Assembly: GCA_905233275.1 (NCBI GenBank)
Contig: CAJODR010000004.1
Coordinates: forward strand, 98,638 to 162,637
Source of the DNA: an uncultured Bacteroidales bacterium
GTDB taxonomy: Bacteria > Bacteroidota > Bacteroidia > Bacteroidales > UBA932
Direction of reading: 5' to 3'
DNA: 64,000 nucleotides
The position numbers were made by a program, and so were the translations under genes. The notes below the pieces were generated by a model. The model made no database searches, was not told the origin of the DNA, and saw only the letters and a program-made list of their open reading frames with translations. Positions 33,998 to 43,657 of the stretch are shown here, one piece after another (position 1 is the first letter of the stretch; every line of letters starts with the position of its first letter).

Positions 33998-36043
33998 TTA
34001 CCAGATATGGACGCGCTCGCTTTCCGGACGCCACATCTTGTCGCCTTCCTGGATGCCGAATGCATCGAAGAACTGCTGGAAGTTGCGCAGGGAGACGTTG
34101 ACTCTGTTCTCGGCGAGAGAATGGACGTCGAGATTGGTCAGGCGGGCTTTCTCCTGGTCAGTGATGTTCTGGGCCCAGATGATGCCGTATGAGAGGAAGA
34201 AGCGCTGCTCGGGAGTGAATCCGTCGATGGGCTCGCGGGACTTGTCCTTCATGGCATTCTCCATGGCGGTGTAGGCGATGCTGATGCCGCCGTGGTCGCC
34301 GATATTCTCACCGAGGGTGCGGTGACCCTTGGCCTTGAGGCCGGGAAGTATATCGATTTCATCGAATTGGGCCGCGAGGACCTCAGCTTTTTCCTTGAAC
34401 TTGGCCTCGTCCTCCGGAGTCCACCAGTTGACCATATTGCCATCCGCGTCGAACTGACGGCCCTGGTCGTCAAATCCGTGGGACATCTCATGACCGATCA
34501 CGACACCGATGCCGCCGTAGTTGACGGGATCGTCGGCGTCAGGATTGAAGAACGGCCTCTGGAGAATGGCTGCGGGGAAGCAGATCTCGTTGGTGGTCGG
34601 ATTGTAATAGGCATTGACGGTCTGGGGTGTCATTCCCCATTCGGTCTTGTCGGTGGGTTTGCCGAGGTGGGAGAGGTTGTCGGAGACATACCATTCACCG
34701 GCCCTCTTCAGGTTCTCATAATAGGAGACGGAGGGATCGACCTCGAGGGTGCTGTAGTCCTTCCATTTATCGGGATAGCCGATCTTGACGGTGAAGGCGG
34801 CGAGTTTCTCGCGGGCCTTGACCTTGGTATCCTCGCTCATCCAGTCGAGTTCGTTGATGTGCTCGAGAAGGGCGGCGCGGAGATTCTCCACGAGCTGCTC
34901 CATCTGCTTCTTGGAGCTCTCGGGGAAGTATTTTTCGACATACATCTTGCCGACGGCCTCGCCGAGTAGCGAATTGGGAACGCCCATGGCCCTCTTCCAG
35001 CGCGGCTTCTGCTCTTCAGCACCGCTCATCTGATGGGAGAAGAATTCCCAGGATGCTGTGTAGAAATCGTCGCTGAGAGCACCGCAGGCCCCTGCTACGA
35101 ACTGGCCGATAACATAGTTCTTGAGTTTCTCAAGGGGAGTCGTCCCGAGAATAATATCGAGGCCCCTGAAATATGAAGGCTCACCGACGATGAGTTTGGC
35201 CTGGGGCTCGATTCCGCGGGCAGCGAAATAAGCGTCGAAATCAAAGGCGGGGAATGCTGCGGCGAGCTGTTCGGAGCTCATCGGGTTGTAGATGGCGAGC
35301 ATGTCGCGCTGCTGTTCCCTGGTCCAGGAGACCTTTGCCATGGCATCCTCAACAGATACGGCATCTGCCGCGCGGCCCTCGGGATTGTCAAGTCCGGCGA
35401 GGGTGAATACCTTCACGAGGAAATTGCGGTAACCCTCCTTGAGGGCTGCGTTGTCCTTGAGGAGATAATAGTCGCGGTCGCCCATTCCTAGGCCGCCCTG
35501 GCCGATGTAGAGCACCTGCGAATCGCTGTCAGTGAGGTCAGCTTCGACATAGGCGCCGAAGAATGAACTTTCACCGAAGTTGTGAAGCTCGGCGACGGCG
35601 AGGGTGAGCTCTTCATTTGAAGAAATGGCTTTGAGGCGCTCGAGATCGGGAAGGATTGGTGCAGCACCGGCCGCGTTGCGTCCGGTCGAATCTAGACCCA
35701 TCTTGTACAGGTCGGCGATCTTCTGGTCCACGCTACCCTTGGGGGCGTCGAGGTCGGTCATCGCCTTGAACATGGCGTTGAGCTGCTCCTCGGTGCGCTC
35801 GCGGATTACGTCGAACGATCCGAAACGGGAGAATTCGGGACGGAGGGGATTGGCTTTCTGCCAGCCGCCGGTGGAATACTGGTAGAAGTCATCCTGAGGA
35901 CGGACGGTAGTGTCAAGGTCAGCAAGGTCGATGGCCGGGAAAACTTCCACGGGTTCAGCCGCGTCCTTGGCGTCTTTGTTCTTTTGGCCGGAGCCACATG
36001 CTACGGCCACAATGGGGATAAGAAGCATAAAAAACTTTTTCAT
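33998..36043 (-). CDS. M13 (neprilysin/PepO-type) metallopeptidase lipoprotein
   Basis: A 681-residue peptidase with a lipoprotein signal (MKKFFMLLIPIVAVAC, Cys16). The M13 signature is intact: NAYYNPTTNEICFPAAIL, the zinc site GHEMSHGFDD (His518-His522) and GENIGDHGG with the third ligand Glu579, plus the C-terminal RPESERVHIW close to the usual CxxW end. It would degrade oligopeptides in the periplasm or at the cell surface. It lies 13 bases after the TPR protein gene in the same operon. Confidence 0.94.
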   Translation of the reverse strand: MKKFFMLLIPIVAVACGSGQKNKDAKDAAEPVEVFPAIDLADLDTTVRPQDDFYQYSTGGWQKANPLRPEFSRFGSFDVIRERTEEQLNAMFKAMTDLDAPKGSVDQKIADLYKMGLDSTGRNAAGAAPILPDLERLKAISSNEELTLAVAELHNFGESSFFGAYVEADLTDSDSQVLYIGQGGLGMGDRDYYLLKDNAALKEGYRNFLVKVFTLAGLDNPEGRAADAVSVEDAMAKVSWTREQQRDMLAIYNPMSSEQLAAAFPAFDFDAYFAARGIEPQAKLIVGEPSYFRGLDIILGTTPLEKLKNYVIGQFVAGACGALSDDFYTASWEFFSHQMSGAEEQKPRWKRAMGVPNSLLGEAVGKMYVEKYFPESSKKQMEQLVENLRAALLEHINELDWMSEDTKVKAREKLAAFTVKIGYPDKWKDYSTLEVDPSVSYYENLKRAGEWYVSDNLSHLGKPTDKTEWGMTPQTVNAYYNPTTNEICFPAAILQRPFFNPDADDPVNYGGIGVVIGHEMSHGFDDQGRQFDADGNMVNWWTPEDEAKFKEKAEVLAAQFDEIDILPGLKAKGHRTLGENIGDHGGISIAYTAMENAMKDKSREPIDGFTPEQRFFLSYGIIWAQNITDQEKARLTNLDVHSLAENRVNVSLRNFQQFFDAFGIQEGDKMWRPESERVHIW

Positions 36044-36056
36044 GATCTTTTAACGG

Positions 36057-37001
36057 TTATTTTTTCTTTTCGTTGAGTGCATTGAGGCGGACGGTGGCGC
36101 TCTGGCGGTCCACTTCGGACGAAGCGTACTTCGCCATCATGGCAAGGTACTTTTTCTCCATCTTGACGTCCTTGGTGCTGCGGGCGATAATGATGCAGTT
36201 GCGTATCGCAGTCTCATCGGAAGGCTTGAGCTTGAGGACCTTGTTGAAGTACTTGAGAGCGGTTTTGTTGTCCTTGGCTTCGGCCATGTAGTAGGAGCCG
36301 ACATTGTTGAGGAATATCACTTCCTTGGGATTGTAGGAGGTCATTTTCTCCGACAGATCCTTGAACGCTTTGCGCGAAACGGGCGTAGCCGTCTGGTAAA
36401 GCGTCACCAGGTAATCCTGAATGATCTCCTTGAAGGCATCCTTGTCAACAGGGGCCTCAGAGAAGGTCCAGGAGGGATGGGACACATAGTTGTAATCTAT
36501 AATCTGGCGAAGGGCGGAAGCGGCCATATCGGGGCTCTCCTTCTCGTAAGCCATCATGGTGGATACGCGGGCGAGCCTCAGGTCGAGGCGCTCCGGAGCG
36601 ACCCTGACAGCCTTTTCGATGGCGGCGTCGGCCTGGCCGTAGAGTTCGTCGTCGTAGAAGTATTCTTCAAAATAATTGACCGGATTGCCGAGCGAATCGG
36701 CGAGCGACAGCACGGGAGGGACCCCGAGGAATTTGTCCTGCGACTTCTGGACTATCCTCGACTCGCGGCACTTTGTAAAATAATAAAGGTATTTGGCCTC
36801 GAGCATCTGTACGTCTTCCGGGTAATCCGCTTCCCAGCGGCTCAGGAGAGATTCCACGCCGGCACCACCTAGGCCGACTCTTGAGGTCAGGCCTTCATAT
36901 CGGCGATGGTAGTCTTCCGCCGACTCGGTCTGGGCGGACAGGGAGAAAACTGTCGCGGCGGCAAGGGCCGCAGTAATTGCAATTCGTCTTATCATCATCA
37001 C
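36057..37001 (-). CDS. Exported TPR-type protein
   Basis: A 314-residue protein with a signal peptide (about 1-23, ending LSAQ) and alpha-helical repeats; the clearest TPR unit is NVGSYYMAEAKDNKTALKYFNKVLKLKPSDE (about 232-262). No enzymatic motif is seen. TPR proteins usually scaffold other proteins; here it lies between an rRNA methylase gene (4-base overlap) and the M13 peptidase. Its specific role is unknown. Confidence 0.72.
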   Translation of the reverse strand: MMMIRRIAITAALAAATVFSLSAQTESAEDYHRRYEGLTSRVGLGGAGVESLLSRWEADYPEDVQMLEAKYLYYFTKCRESRIVQKSQDKFLGVPPVLSLADSLGNPVNYFEEYFYDDELYGQADAAIEKAVRVAPERLDLRLARVSTMMAYEKESPDMAASALRQIIDYNYVSHPSWTFSEAPVDKDAFKEIIQDYLVTLYQTATPVSRKAFKDLSEKMTSYNPKEVIFLNNVGSYYMAEAKDNKTALKYFNKVLKLKPSDETAIRNCIIIARSTKDVKMEKKYLAMMAKYASSEVDRQSATVRLNALNEKKK

Positions 37002-38326
37002 TGCTGTATGTCCATCCGTATCCGTCTGCGGGCGGGATGGAGGTTATTTGTCCTCGTACCCAGCTGCTTCAGGAAGCCGATGGGCACATCATTATAAGTT
37101 GCTGTAACATAGCCCCGCGGAGCGTCTCCGGCCGATACTGCGTCACGGCGGAGAAAACGGAGCGCGTCCTCACGGGAAAGGTCGACGGCGGGGAAAACTT
37201 CCCTACGGAATGCTGTCGAAAGGGCCAGGTCGGCGGACGGGACAAAGTCCCTGCCCTTCAATTCGCCGAGGGCGACTCCGGAAAGAAGGGGGCGGAGCGG
37301 GTTAAGGGCGTCGATTTCAGCGAAGATAGCGGAAGGCACTGCATAGAGCCTACCATCCCTCGCCACAACGTCAAAACCATCCTGCAGATATCCTGCGAAT
37401 GATTTCAGGGAGGAATCAACCTTCGGACGCCGGAGCGATTTCGGTGCCGGGGCACTTGAAGTCTTGCGAAGGGCCGCCACGTACTGTCCTTCTCCCGGGA
37501 CATAGCCGGGGAGCATGAGTATTCCGCATCCGGTCGCCACGGGGCCGGGCAATTCGACCTTTGGCGTAATCACTTCTGCGCCAAGCGTTTCCGCAATCCA
37601 TAGGACGTTGTCGTCATTCTCCTCGGGAGAGAATGTGCAGGTCGACCAGATGAGTATTCCTCCTTCGGCGAGAGCCGGCCAGACGTCGGCGACAATCCTC
37701 CGGCTGCGGGATGCACAGAGCCGCACTCCGTCTTCCGACCAGTCCCTGACGGCGCCTTCGTCCTTGCGGAACATTCCTTCGCCGGAGCAGGGCACGTCCG
37801 CCACTATTACATCGAAGAATCCGCCGAGAGAGGCGAATGCCGCCGGGTCGACCGATGTCACCACGACTCCCGGCTCACCCCAAATCGCGACGTTTTCCCT
37901 CAGCACAGTGGCCCTGTCCTTCATCACCTCGTTGGCGACAGTGAGCGCAGGACGTCCGCGGAGCGAAGACGCGATGTCGGTAGTCTTTCCGCCGGGTGCA
38001 GCGCAGAGGTCGAGAACCCGGAGCGGACAGTCCACTTCAGGAAGGGTTCGGCGGAATATCTCCCCTACTACCATCGCCGACGAATCCTGCACGTAATAGG
38101 CTCCGGCGTGGAATAACGGGTCGAGGGTAAACTGGGGACGTTCCGGGAGAATTCGCCCGAAAGGGCTCCAGGGGACGGGGATACCGGGAAAATCCTGAAG
38201 TTTGGCCGGATTGAGGCGAATGGAGACGGATGGCGTCTCACCGAGGGCCGCCAGGACACGCGAAGCCGTATCCGCCCCGAGCGAGGCGGAGAGACGTGAC
38301 ACGAATGCCTGGGGGAAGGAAGCCAT
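36998..38326 (-). CDS. rsmF: 16S rRNA m5C methyltransferase (RsmF/NOL1-NOP2-Sun type)
   Basis: A SAM-dependent methyltransferase of 442 residues that makes 5-methylcytosine in rRNA. It has LDLCAAPGGKT (105-115) for SAM, DVPCSGEGMFRK with Cys180 and STCTFSPEEN with Cys230, the two cysteines of the RNA m5C mechanism, followed by a C-terminal PUA-like/RsmF region. Assignment to rsmF in particular rests on length and domain order. The start overlaps the stop of the SRPBCC gene as TGATG. Confidence 0.88.
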   Translation of the reverse strand: MASFPQAFVSRLSASLGADTASRVLAALGETPSVSIRLNPAKLQDFPGIPVPWSPFGRILPERPQFTLDPLFHAGAYYVQDSSAMVVGEIFRRTLPEVDCPLRVLDLCAAPGGKTTDIASSLRGRPALTVANEVMKDRATVLRENVAIWGEPGVVVTSVDPAAFASLGGFFDVIVADVPCSGEGMFRKDEGAVRDWSEDGVRLCASRSRRIVADVWPALAEGGILIWSTCTFSPEENDDNVLWIAETLGAEVITPKVELPGPVATGCGILMLPGYVPGEGQYVAALRKTSSAPAPKSLRRPKVDSSLKSFAGYLQDGFDVVARDGRLYAVPSAIFAEIDALNPLRPLLSGVALGELKGRDFVPSADLALSTAFRREVFPAVDLSREDALRFLRRDAVSAGDAPRGYVTATYNDVPIGFLKQLGTRTNNLHPARRRIRMDIQQ

Positions 38327-38775
38327 CAGAGGCCGAACTGGGAAGGATCGAATCCCTCCGGCATTTTGCCTTCGGACGCGTCCGCGAGGCCGTCGACTAT
38401 CTTGTCGAGAACACCCTGGATCTTGCCTCCGATAAACATTTTGGTGACCATGTTGAGGTCGGCAGAGAGCTCGATATAGAAATCCGTGGCGCCCGGCCGG
38501 TCGGAAACGGGATCGAAGTGGAAACGCGCGTAAAAACCGAAGGGAGCGCCGTAGTCCACGAGCTCTATTCTGCTGTACGGGACCCTCTGGTAGACCTTTA
38601 CACCCATTGACATGCCGTTGTAAGTGGCTGTCAATGTGTCATAGTCTGCGGTGACAGAGTCCTGCTTGTCAGGTGGAAGCATCCTTTTGAAATTGCTCAT
38701 GTCCGAGAAGGCCATGAACAGCTCGTATGGGGATTTCGACACGATTCCGTGTTTACTTTTATATTCGCTGGCCAT
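38326..38775 (-). CDS. SRPBCC-superfamily protein
   Basis: A 149-residue protein with the helix-grip pattern of SRPBCC/polyketide-cyclase-like proteins: an opening KSPYELFMAFSDMSNFKRMLPP, a central beta-sheet, and a long C-terminal helix near VTKMFIGGKIQGVLDKIVDGL. These bind hydrophobic ligands; the ligand is unknown. It is first in the operon with rsmF, the TPR protein, the M13 peptidase and the permease. A -7 box at 38805-38812 lies 29 bases upstream. Confidence 0.7.
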   Translation of the reverse strand: MASEYKSKHGIVSKSPYELFMAFSDMSNFKRMLPPDKQDSVTADYDTLTATYNGMSMGVKVYQRVPYSRIELVDYGAPFGFYARFHFDPVSDRPGATDFYIELSADLNMVTKMFIGGKIQGVLDKIVDGLADASEGKMPEGFDPSQFGL

Positions 38776-38796
38776 AAATAATCCGCTTAATCTTTA

Positions 38797-38812
38797 TATA
38801 TTTGCAAAGATA
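38797..38812. promoter_or_regulatory. Back-to-back divergent -7 boxes (Nudix gene and SRPBCC operon)
   Basis: Forward TATATTTG at 38797-38804 is directly followed by reverse-strand TATCTTTG at 38805-38812, with no base between. The shared centre reads TTTGCAAA. Transcripts would start on either side, 20-25 bases from each ATG. Confidence 0.7.
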
Positions 38813-38829
38813 ATCTTTTTGGAGATAAG

Positions 38830-39441
38830 ATGCACAAGATTTACTTCGAAAACCGCGCCATTATTATATGCACTCCTGACGAAGAGGCCCTCTCCGATCC
38901 CAATGCGGTCGAATTCCACCTCGGTGAAAAGGTAGACATCCATTCCCTCGTGCACATGTTCGAGGTCTCCCCTACCATACTGCGCATCTACATCCCCACC
39001 GACAGCATCGAGAAGACCTACCGCCGCCTCTGCGGCGAATTCAAGGAAGTCAACGCCGCCGGAGGGCTCGTCGTCAACCGCCGCGGAGACTTCCTCTTAA
39101 TCTCCAGAAACGGCCTCTGGGACCTCCCCAAGGGCCATCAGGAGGAGGGCGAAGACATAGAAGTCACCGCCATCAGGGAGGTCCAGGAGGAGACCGGAGT
39201 CGACCAGCTCGAAATCCGCAAACTCATCTGCGTCACCGACCATTGCTACTTCCGTAACGGTGTCTGGCACCTCAAGCACACATGGTGGTACGAGATGCTC
39301 TACACAGATCCCACCAACCTTACTCCGGAGAGGGAAGAAGATATCTCCAAGGCCGCCTGGGTGGCCAAATCGAGCCTTCCGCCATTCCTAAAGAAGACCT
39401 ATCCGTCCATCCTCGAAGTATTCCGCGAAAACAGGGTGTGA
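38830..39441 (+). CDS. Nudix hydrolase
   Basis: A 203-residue protein with a ~65-residue N-terminal extension and a Nudix domain starting near [18 protein letters not shown]. The Nudix box spans about residues 101-123, beginning GHQEEGED and containing REVQEETGV, so the metal-binding glutamates are present. The closest general type is diphosphoinositol/NUDT3-like or nucleotide-diphosphate hydrolases; the substrate cannot be named. It is 61 bases upstream of queA on the same strand. Confidence 0.86.
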   Translation: MHKIYFENRAIIICTPDEEALSDPNAVEFHLGEKVDIHSLVHMFEVSPTILRIYIPTDSIEKTYRRLCGEFKEVNAAGGLVVNRRGDFLLISRNGLWDLPKGHQEEGEDIEVTAIREVQEETGVDQLEIRKLICVTDHCYFRNGVWHLKHTWWYEMLYTDPTNLTPEREEDISKAAWVAKSSLPPFLKKTYPSILEVFRENRV

Positions 39442-39502
39442 AACTTTTTTCACGCGGGAGACGTATTATAAGAGTACGTTAACCAAGCAACCCTATTTCG
39501 GA

Positions 39503-40552
39503 ATGAAACTATCCCAATTCCACTTCGACCTCCCGCAGGAGAAGATCGCTTCCGAGCCCTCGTACTGGAGGGACGAATGCCGTCTCATGGTCCTGCACAA
39601 ATCCACAGGCGAAATCGAGCACAAGCTCTTCAAGGACATCATCCAGTATTTCGGCAAGGATGACATATTCGTCCTCAACAACACCAAGGTATTTCCCGCC
39701 CGCCTCTACGGCAAGAAAGAGAAGACCGGCGCCGACATCATGGTATTCCTCCTCCGCGAGCTCAACCGCGAGCAGCGCCTCTGGGACGTCATCGTGGATC
39801 CCGCCCGCAAGATCCGCATCGGCAACAAGCTCTATTTCGGCGACGACGACTCCCTCGTGGCCGAGGTCATCGACAACACCACATCCAGGGGCCGCACCCT
39901 CCGCTTCCTCTACGACGGACCGTACGAGGAGTTCAAGGAGAGCCTGTTCGCCCTCGGCGAGACCCCCGTTCCGGGCTGGGTGAAGGACAAAGTCACCCCC
40001 GAGGATAAGGATAATTTCCAGACCATCTTCGCCACCGAAGAGGGCGCCGTGTCAGCTCCGGCTGCCGGTCTGCACTTCTCGAGAGAGCTCTTCAACAGGA
40101 TGATCCTCAAGGATATACGCAAGACATTCATCACCGTCCACATGGGCATCGGGCATTTCCGCAAGGTAGATGTCGAGGATCTCTCCAAGCACCGCATGGA
40201 CTCCGAGAGGGTGATCATCTCGGAAGAGAGCGCCGAAGCCATCAACAAGGCAAAGACTTCAGGTCACCAGGTCCTCGCTGTCGGCGCCACCGTCGTCCGC
40301 GGCCTCGAGACCTACGTCACGACCCAGGACACCGTCAATTCCTACGACGGCTGGACCAACAAATTCATCTTCCCGCCCTACCGTTTTGCCGTCCCGACTG
40401 CCATCGTCTCCAACTTCCATCTTCCGGAGTCGACGATGCTGATGTCGGTCGCCGCATTCGGCGGATACGACAACGTGATGAACGCCTACAAGCAGGCTCT
40501 CGAAGGCGAATACCGCTTCGGTCCCTACGGCGACGCGCTCCTGATTTTATAA
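39503..40552 (+). CDS. queA: S-adenosylmethionine:tRNA ribosyltransferase-isomerase
   Basis: Transfers and isomerises the ribosyl group of SAM onto preQ1 at the tRNA wobble base, forming epoxyqueuosine. The 349-residue protein has [38 protein letters not shown] and the C-terminal [19 protein letters not shown], all QueA hallmarks. It begins with [17 protein letters not shown] good terminator follows 39 bases after the stop. Confidence 0.96.
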   Translation: MKLSQFHFDLPQEKIASEPSYWRDECRLMVLHKSTGEIEHKLFKDIIQYFGKDDIFVLNNTKVFPARLYGKKEKTGADIMVFLLRELNREQRLWDVIVDPARKIRIGNKLYFGDDDSLVAEVIDNTTSRGRTLRFLYDGPYEEFKESLFALGETPVPGWVKDKVTPEDKDNFQTIFATEEGAVSAPAAGLHFSRELFNRMILKDIRKTFITVHMGIGHFRKVDVEDLSKHRMDSERVIISEESAEAINKAKTSGHQVLAVGATVVRGLETYVTTQDTVNSYDGWTNKFIFPPYRFAVPTAIVSNFHLPESTMLMSVAAFGGYDNVMNAYKQALEGEYRFGPYGDALLIL

Positions 40553-40590
40553 AGAAACACGACATTTCTTATTAAAACAACCGCTTTGAA

Positions 40591-40622
40591 CATCTCTCCG
40601 GACCACGGGGAGATGTTTTTTT
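40591..40622 (+). terminator. Rho-independent terminator after queA
   Basis: Stem CATCTCTCC (40591-40599) with GGGGAGATG (40607-40615), one G-U pair, a 7-base loop, then seven T residues (40616-40622). It separates queA from dprA. Confidence 0.9.
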
Positions 40623-40634
40623 CGTGTCCGGTAT

Positions 40635-40642
40635 TATATTTA
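40635..40642 (+). promoter_or_regulatory. Near-consensus -7 box upstream of dprA
   Basis: TATATTTA matches seven of eight positions of the preferred box and lies 17 bases before the dprA ATG, just after the queA terminator. Confidence 0.45.
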
Positions 40643-40659
40643 CCGCAAAACGACCGGAT

Positions 40660-41826
40660 ATGAACTACTCTGATGAAACCATCGCCATGGCGGCGCTCTC
40701 GGACATTTTCTGTTATCATCCCCGGACGGGGGCGGCTCTCTATGAAAGGGTGGGAGGCGCCGCAGCCATATTCTCCCTCGGCCACGAGGGGCTCCGGGAA
40801 TTGCTCGGTCCGGGCTCCCCTCTGACTGACAGTATCGGAAACGCAGCGCTTGATAAGGCCGTGGACGACCTTCGAAAGGCGGATTCTGCAGGAGCGCGGT
40901 TCCTGGGGGTCGACAGCCCCGATTATCCCCAGCTTCTCCGGGATTGTCCCGACTATCCCCTGGGGCTGTATGTCTGTTCGGAAAGTCCTGACAGCGAGAT
41001 ATTCTCTCCCGCAAAATCGGTAGCGTTTGTCGGCACGCGGGATCTTTCGCCGTATGGCAGGAAGTGGTGCGAAAAGCTCGTCGGCGCCCTCGGCAACTGT
41101 CACACACGCATCTGCGTCGTCAGCGGACTCGCCCTCGGAATAGACGGCATCGCCCACAAGACTGCGCTGGATGCCGGACTCCCGACGATCGCGGTCATGG
41201 CGACAGGCATCGAGAGCATCTATCCATACCAGCATATCCAGCTCGCAAAAAGCATTGCGTCAAGTCCCGGCAGCGCTCTCGTTACTACTTATCCTCCAGG
41301 TACTTCCCCACTCGCCACACAGTTCCTCAGCCGTAACCGGATCATCGCCGGGCTCTCGGAAGCGACGGTCCTCGTCGAATCCAAAGTCAAGGGCGGCGGA
41401 ATGATAACGGCCCGCCATGCAGCCGACTACGGACGCGACGTATTCGCTCTTCCGGGGCGGGTCGAGGACATCCGTTCCGGCGGCTGCAACCTCCTGATAC
41501 GAGACCAGATAGCCTCGGCCCTGACAGACGCGGACGACCTCGTGAGACAGCTCGGACTGAGAGACCGTATCCTGCGTCGCGGGAAAGGATTTGAAGAATA
41601 CCTCCACGCCCGGCTCAGCGCCTCGGTCCCGTCAGAAGAGATTCCGGGACTCATTTCCCTCGCCAGGACCGTAAGGAACGAAAGCGGTATTTCCGTGAGC
41701 GAACTCGCAGCCTTGACCGGGAGGGACACCGCCTCGGTCATCTCCGACATCATGCTCCTCCAGGGCGAAGGCATTCTCTCCGTCGACATCCTCCAAAGGT
41801 GTTCGATTATCACAAAAAATATGTAA
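40660..41826 (+). CDS. dprA: DNA-processing protein DprA
   Basis: Loads RecA onto incoming single-stranded DNA in natural transformation and is widespread even in species not known to be competent. The 388-residue protein has an N-terminal SAM/HhH-like region, a Rossmann core with VAFVGTRDLSPYG and SGLALGIDGIAHKTAL, the ITARHAADYGRDVFALPG region, and a C-terminal winged helix (GISVSELAALTGRD). ATG at 40660 is preferred to an upstream ATG lying between terminator and -7 box. Its TAA stop forms part of the tatD -7 box. Confidence 0.94.
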   Translation: MNYSDETIAMAALSDIFCYHPRTGAALYERVGGAAAIFSLGHEGLRELLGPGSPLTDSIGNAALDKAVDDLRKADSAGARFLGVDSPDYPQLLRDCPDYPLGLYVCSESPDSEIFSPAKSVAFVGTRDLSPYGRKWCEKLVGALGNCHTRICVVSGLALGIDGIAHKTALDAGLPTIAVMATGIESIYPYQHIQLAKSIASSPGSALVTTYPPGTSPLATQFLSRNRIIAGLSEATVLVESKVKGGGMITARHAADYGRDVFALPGRVEDIRSGGCNLLIRDQIASALTDADDLVRQLGLRDRILRRGKGFEEYLHARLSASVPSEEIPGLISLARTVRNESGISVSELAALTGRDTASVISDIMLLQGEGILSVDILQRCSIITKNM

Positions 41827-41831
41827 ATTTG
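41824..41831 (+). promoter_or_regulatory. -7 box of tatD built from the dprA stop codon
   Basis: TAAATTTG, where the first three bases are the dprA stop codon. The tatD ATG begins 6 bases after it, so a transcript from here would be nearly leaderless. Confidence 0.5.
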
Positions 41832-41837
41832 TACGAT

Positions 41838-42602
41838 ATGTTTGTCGACACTCACTGCCATTATTCCGACGAAGCCTTCCGGGATGACGCCGACCTCGCG
41901 ATAGGTAGGGCGCTGGAGGCCGGAGTCGGCATGATGATCCACGCGGACACCTGCCGTGAGGAAAGGCCGGCCATGATAGAGGTCTGCCGGAGGCATCCGG
42001 GAGTGCTTTTCGAGATGCGCGGAGTGTATCCCTGCAATGCGCTCGAAGACTGGCGTGACGAGGTCGATGCCATGGAAAAATCCATCACTCCGGAAGTAGT
42101 AGCCATCGGCGAAATAGGCCTGGACTACCACGAGGGCCGGGAATTCGCTGCCGAGCAGCGGGACGCCCTCATGGCCCAGTTCGAAATAGCCGCGACGAGG
42201 GATCTTCCCGTCAACATTCATCTCCGCGACGCTACGGAAGATTTCATACGCGCCGTCAAAGATGCCGCCCATCTCCACCTGCGGGGCGACCTTCACTGTT
42301 TTTCCCTCAGCCTCGAGGCTTACCGGGAGCTGATCCGCTACGCCGACTTCTCTGTCGGAATCGGCGGTGTGGTGACGTTCAAAAAGGCCAAAGTGGCGGA
42401 GACGATCAAGGAGATTCCTCTCGAAAAAATACTGCTGGAGACCGACTGCCCCTACCTCGCCCCCATGCCTTGGCGCGGGACTCGGAACGAGAGCAAATAC
42501 ATCCCCCTCATTGCCGCCAAAGTGGCGGAAATCAAGGGTTTAAGTGTAGAAGAAGTGGAAATGGCCACGATCCGTGGCGCCCGCGAACTTTTCAATATCT
42601 GA
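41838..42602 (+). CDS. tatD: TatD-family metal-dependent hydrolase
   Basis: A 254-residue TIM-barrel hydrolase with metal ligands in MFVDTHCHYSDEAF (His6, His8), GEIGLDYH (the bridging Glu), NIHLRDA, LHCFS and LETDCPYLAP (Asp). TatD proteins are DNases acting in DNA repair and quality control. ATG at 41838 fits the family start; a longer frame from 41799 overlaps dprA. It is 11 bases downstream of dprA and 7 bases upstream of ansA. Confidence 0.93.
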   Translation: MFVDTHCHYSDEAFRDDADLAIGRALEAGVGMMIHADTCREERPAMIEVCRRHPGVLFEMRGVYPCNALEDWRDEVDAMEKSITPEVVAIGEIGLDYHEGREFAAEQRDALMAQFEIAATRDLPVNIHLRDATEDFIRAVKDAAHLHLRGDLHCFSLSLEAYRELIRYADFSVGIGGVVTFKKAKVAETIKEIPLEKILLETDCPYLAPMPWRGTRNESKYIPLIAAKVAEIKGLSVEEVEMATIRGARELFNI

Positions 42603-42609
42603 CCACATT

Positions 42610-43644
42610 ATGCCAAAAAACACGCAATCCAAAATCCTCGTGATTTACACCGGCGGCACCATCGGAATGAAGGCCGACCCGGAAGGGGTGCTCCGCCCGT
42701 TCGACTTCCACCAGATCCTGTCCGAAGTCCCGGAGCTCGGCAAATTCGCCGTAGGCATCGACACGGTGGCGTTTGATCCGCTCATCGATTCGTCGGACGT
42801 TGAGCCGTCCATGTGGCAGAAGCTTGCGACTCTGATCGGAGAAAGCTATGACGATTACGACGGATTCGTCATACTGCACGGGACGGACACGATGGCCTAT
42901 TCGGCGTCAGCCCTGAGTTTCATGCTGTGGGGGCTTGCCAAGCCGGTCGTATTCACCGGAAGCCAGCTGCCTATCGGAGTACCGAGGACGGACGGAAGGG
43001 AGAATCTTATTGGAGCAGTCGAAATCGCGTCGGCAAAGGATTCTGACGGCAGGGCGATCGTTCCGGAGGTCGCGATCTGGTTCGACTCCCAGCTCATTCG
43101 CGGCAACCGCGCAGTCAAGATAAGTTCGGAAAATTTCAACGCATTCCGCAGCCCCAACTATCCCCTGCTGGCGGAAGCCGGCATCAACATCCGCTACAAC
43201 AGGGCATTCATCCTGCCCCCTTCCGACGGGCCGCTGGAAGTGAGGACGGATCTCGACACGAGGGTTTCCATACTGAAAATCCATCCCGGAATTACCCGTG
43301 AGGTGGTGCGCAACGTCATTCTCGGCCCAGAATCCAGAGCGGTAATACTCGAGACTTACGGATCAGGCAACGCTCCCGCAAAGGACTGGTTCCTCGACCT
43401 CGTCGGGCAGGCGGTCAAAATGGGCAAGATCGTCCTTAACGTCACCCAGTGCCTGACGGGCAATGTGGACATGAGGATTTACGCCACCGGAAAGGCCCTC
43501 ATGAGCCGCGGAGTCCTCTCAGGATATGATTCCACCACGGAAAGCGCTCTCTCCAAGCTGTTCTGCCTCCTCGGGCGATTCCCGGACAATGCCGAAGCGG
43601 CATCTCTCCTGGAGACCAATCTCCGCGGAGAAATCACCAAATAA
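42610..43644 (+). CDS. ansA: Type I (cytoplasmic-type) L-asparaginase
   Basis: Hydrolyses asparagine to aspartate and ammonia. The 344-residue protein shows IYTGGTIGMKADPEG (nucleophile threonine), HGTDTMAYSASALSFML (second catalytic Thr-Asp), GSQLPIGVPRTDGRENL and the C-terminal domain with ECLTGN-like QCLTGNVDMRIYATG. There is no signal peptide, fitting the cytoplasmic AnsA type. The ATG at 42610 is chosen; the longer frame from 42574 lies inside tatD. Confidence 0.93.
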   Translation: MPKNTQSKILVIYTGGTIGMKADPEGVLRPFDFHQILSEVPELGKFAVGIDTVAFDPLIDSSDVEPSMWQKLATLIGESYDDYDGFVILHGTDTMAYSASALSFMLWGLAKPVVFTGSQLPIGVPRTDGRENLIGAVEIASAKDSDGRAIVPEVAIWFDSQLIRGNRAVKISSENFNAFRSPNYPLLAEAGINIRYNRAFILPPSDGPLEVRTDLDTRVSILKIHPGITREVVRNVILGPESRAVILETYGSGNAPAKDWFLDLVGQAVKMGKIVLNVTQCLTGNVDMRIYATGKALMSRGVLSGYDSTTESALSKLFCLLGRFPDNAEAASLLETNLRGEITK

Positions 43645-43657
43645 AGTCCAAATAAAA

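Noticed and set aside
39436..39455. Hairpin at the end of the Nudix gene as a terminator
   Set aside because: The 8-bp stem is AT-rich with a G-U pair and no T-run follows; read-through into queA seems as likely.
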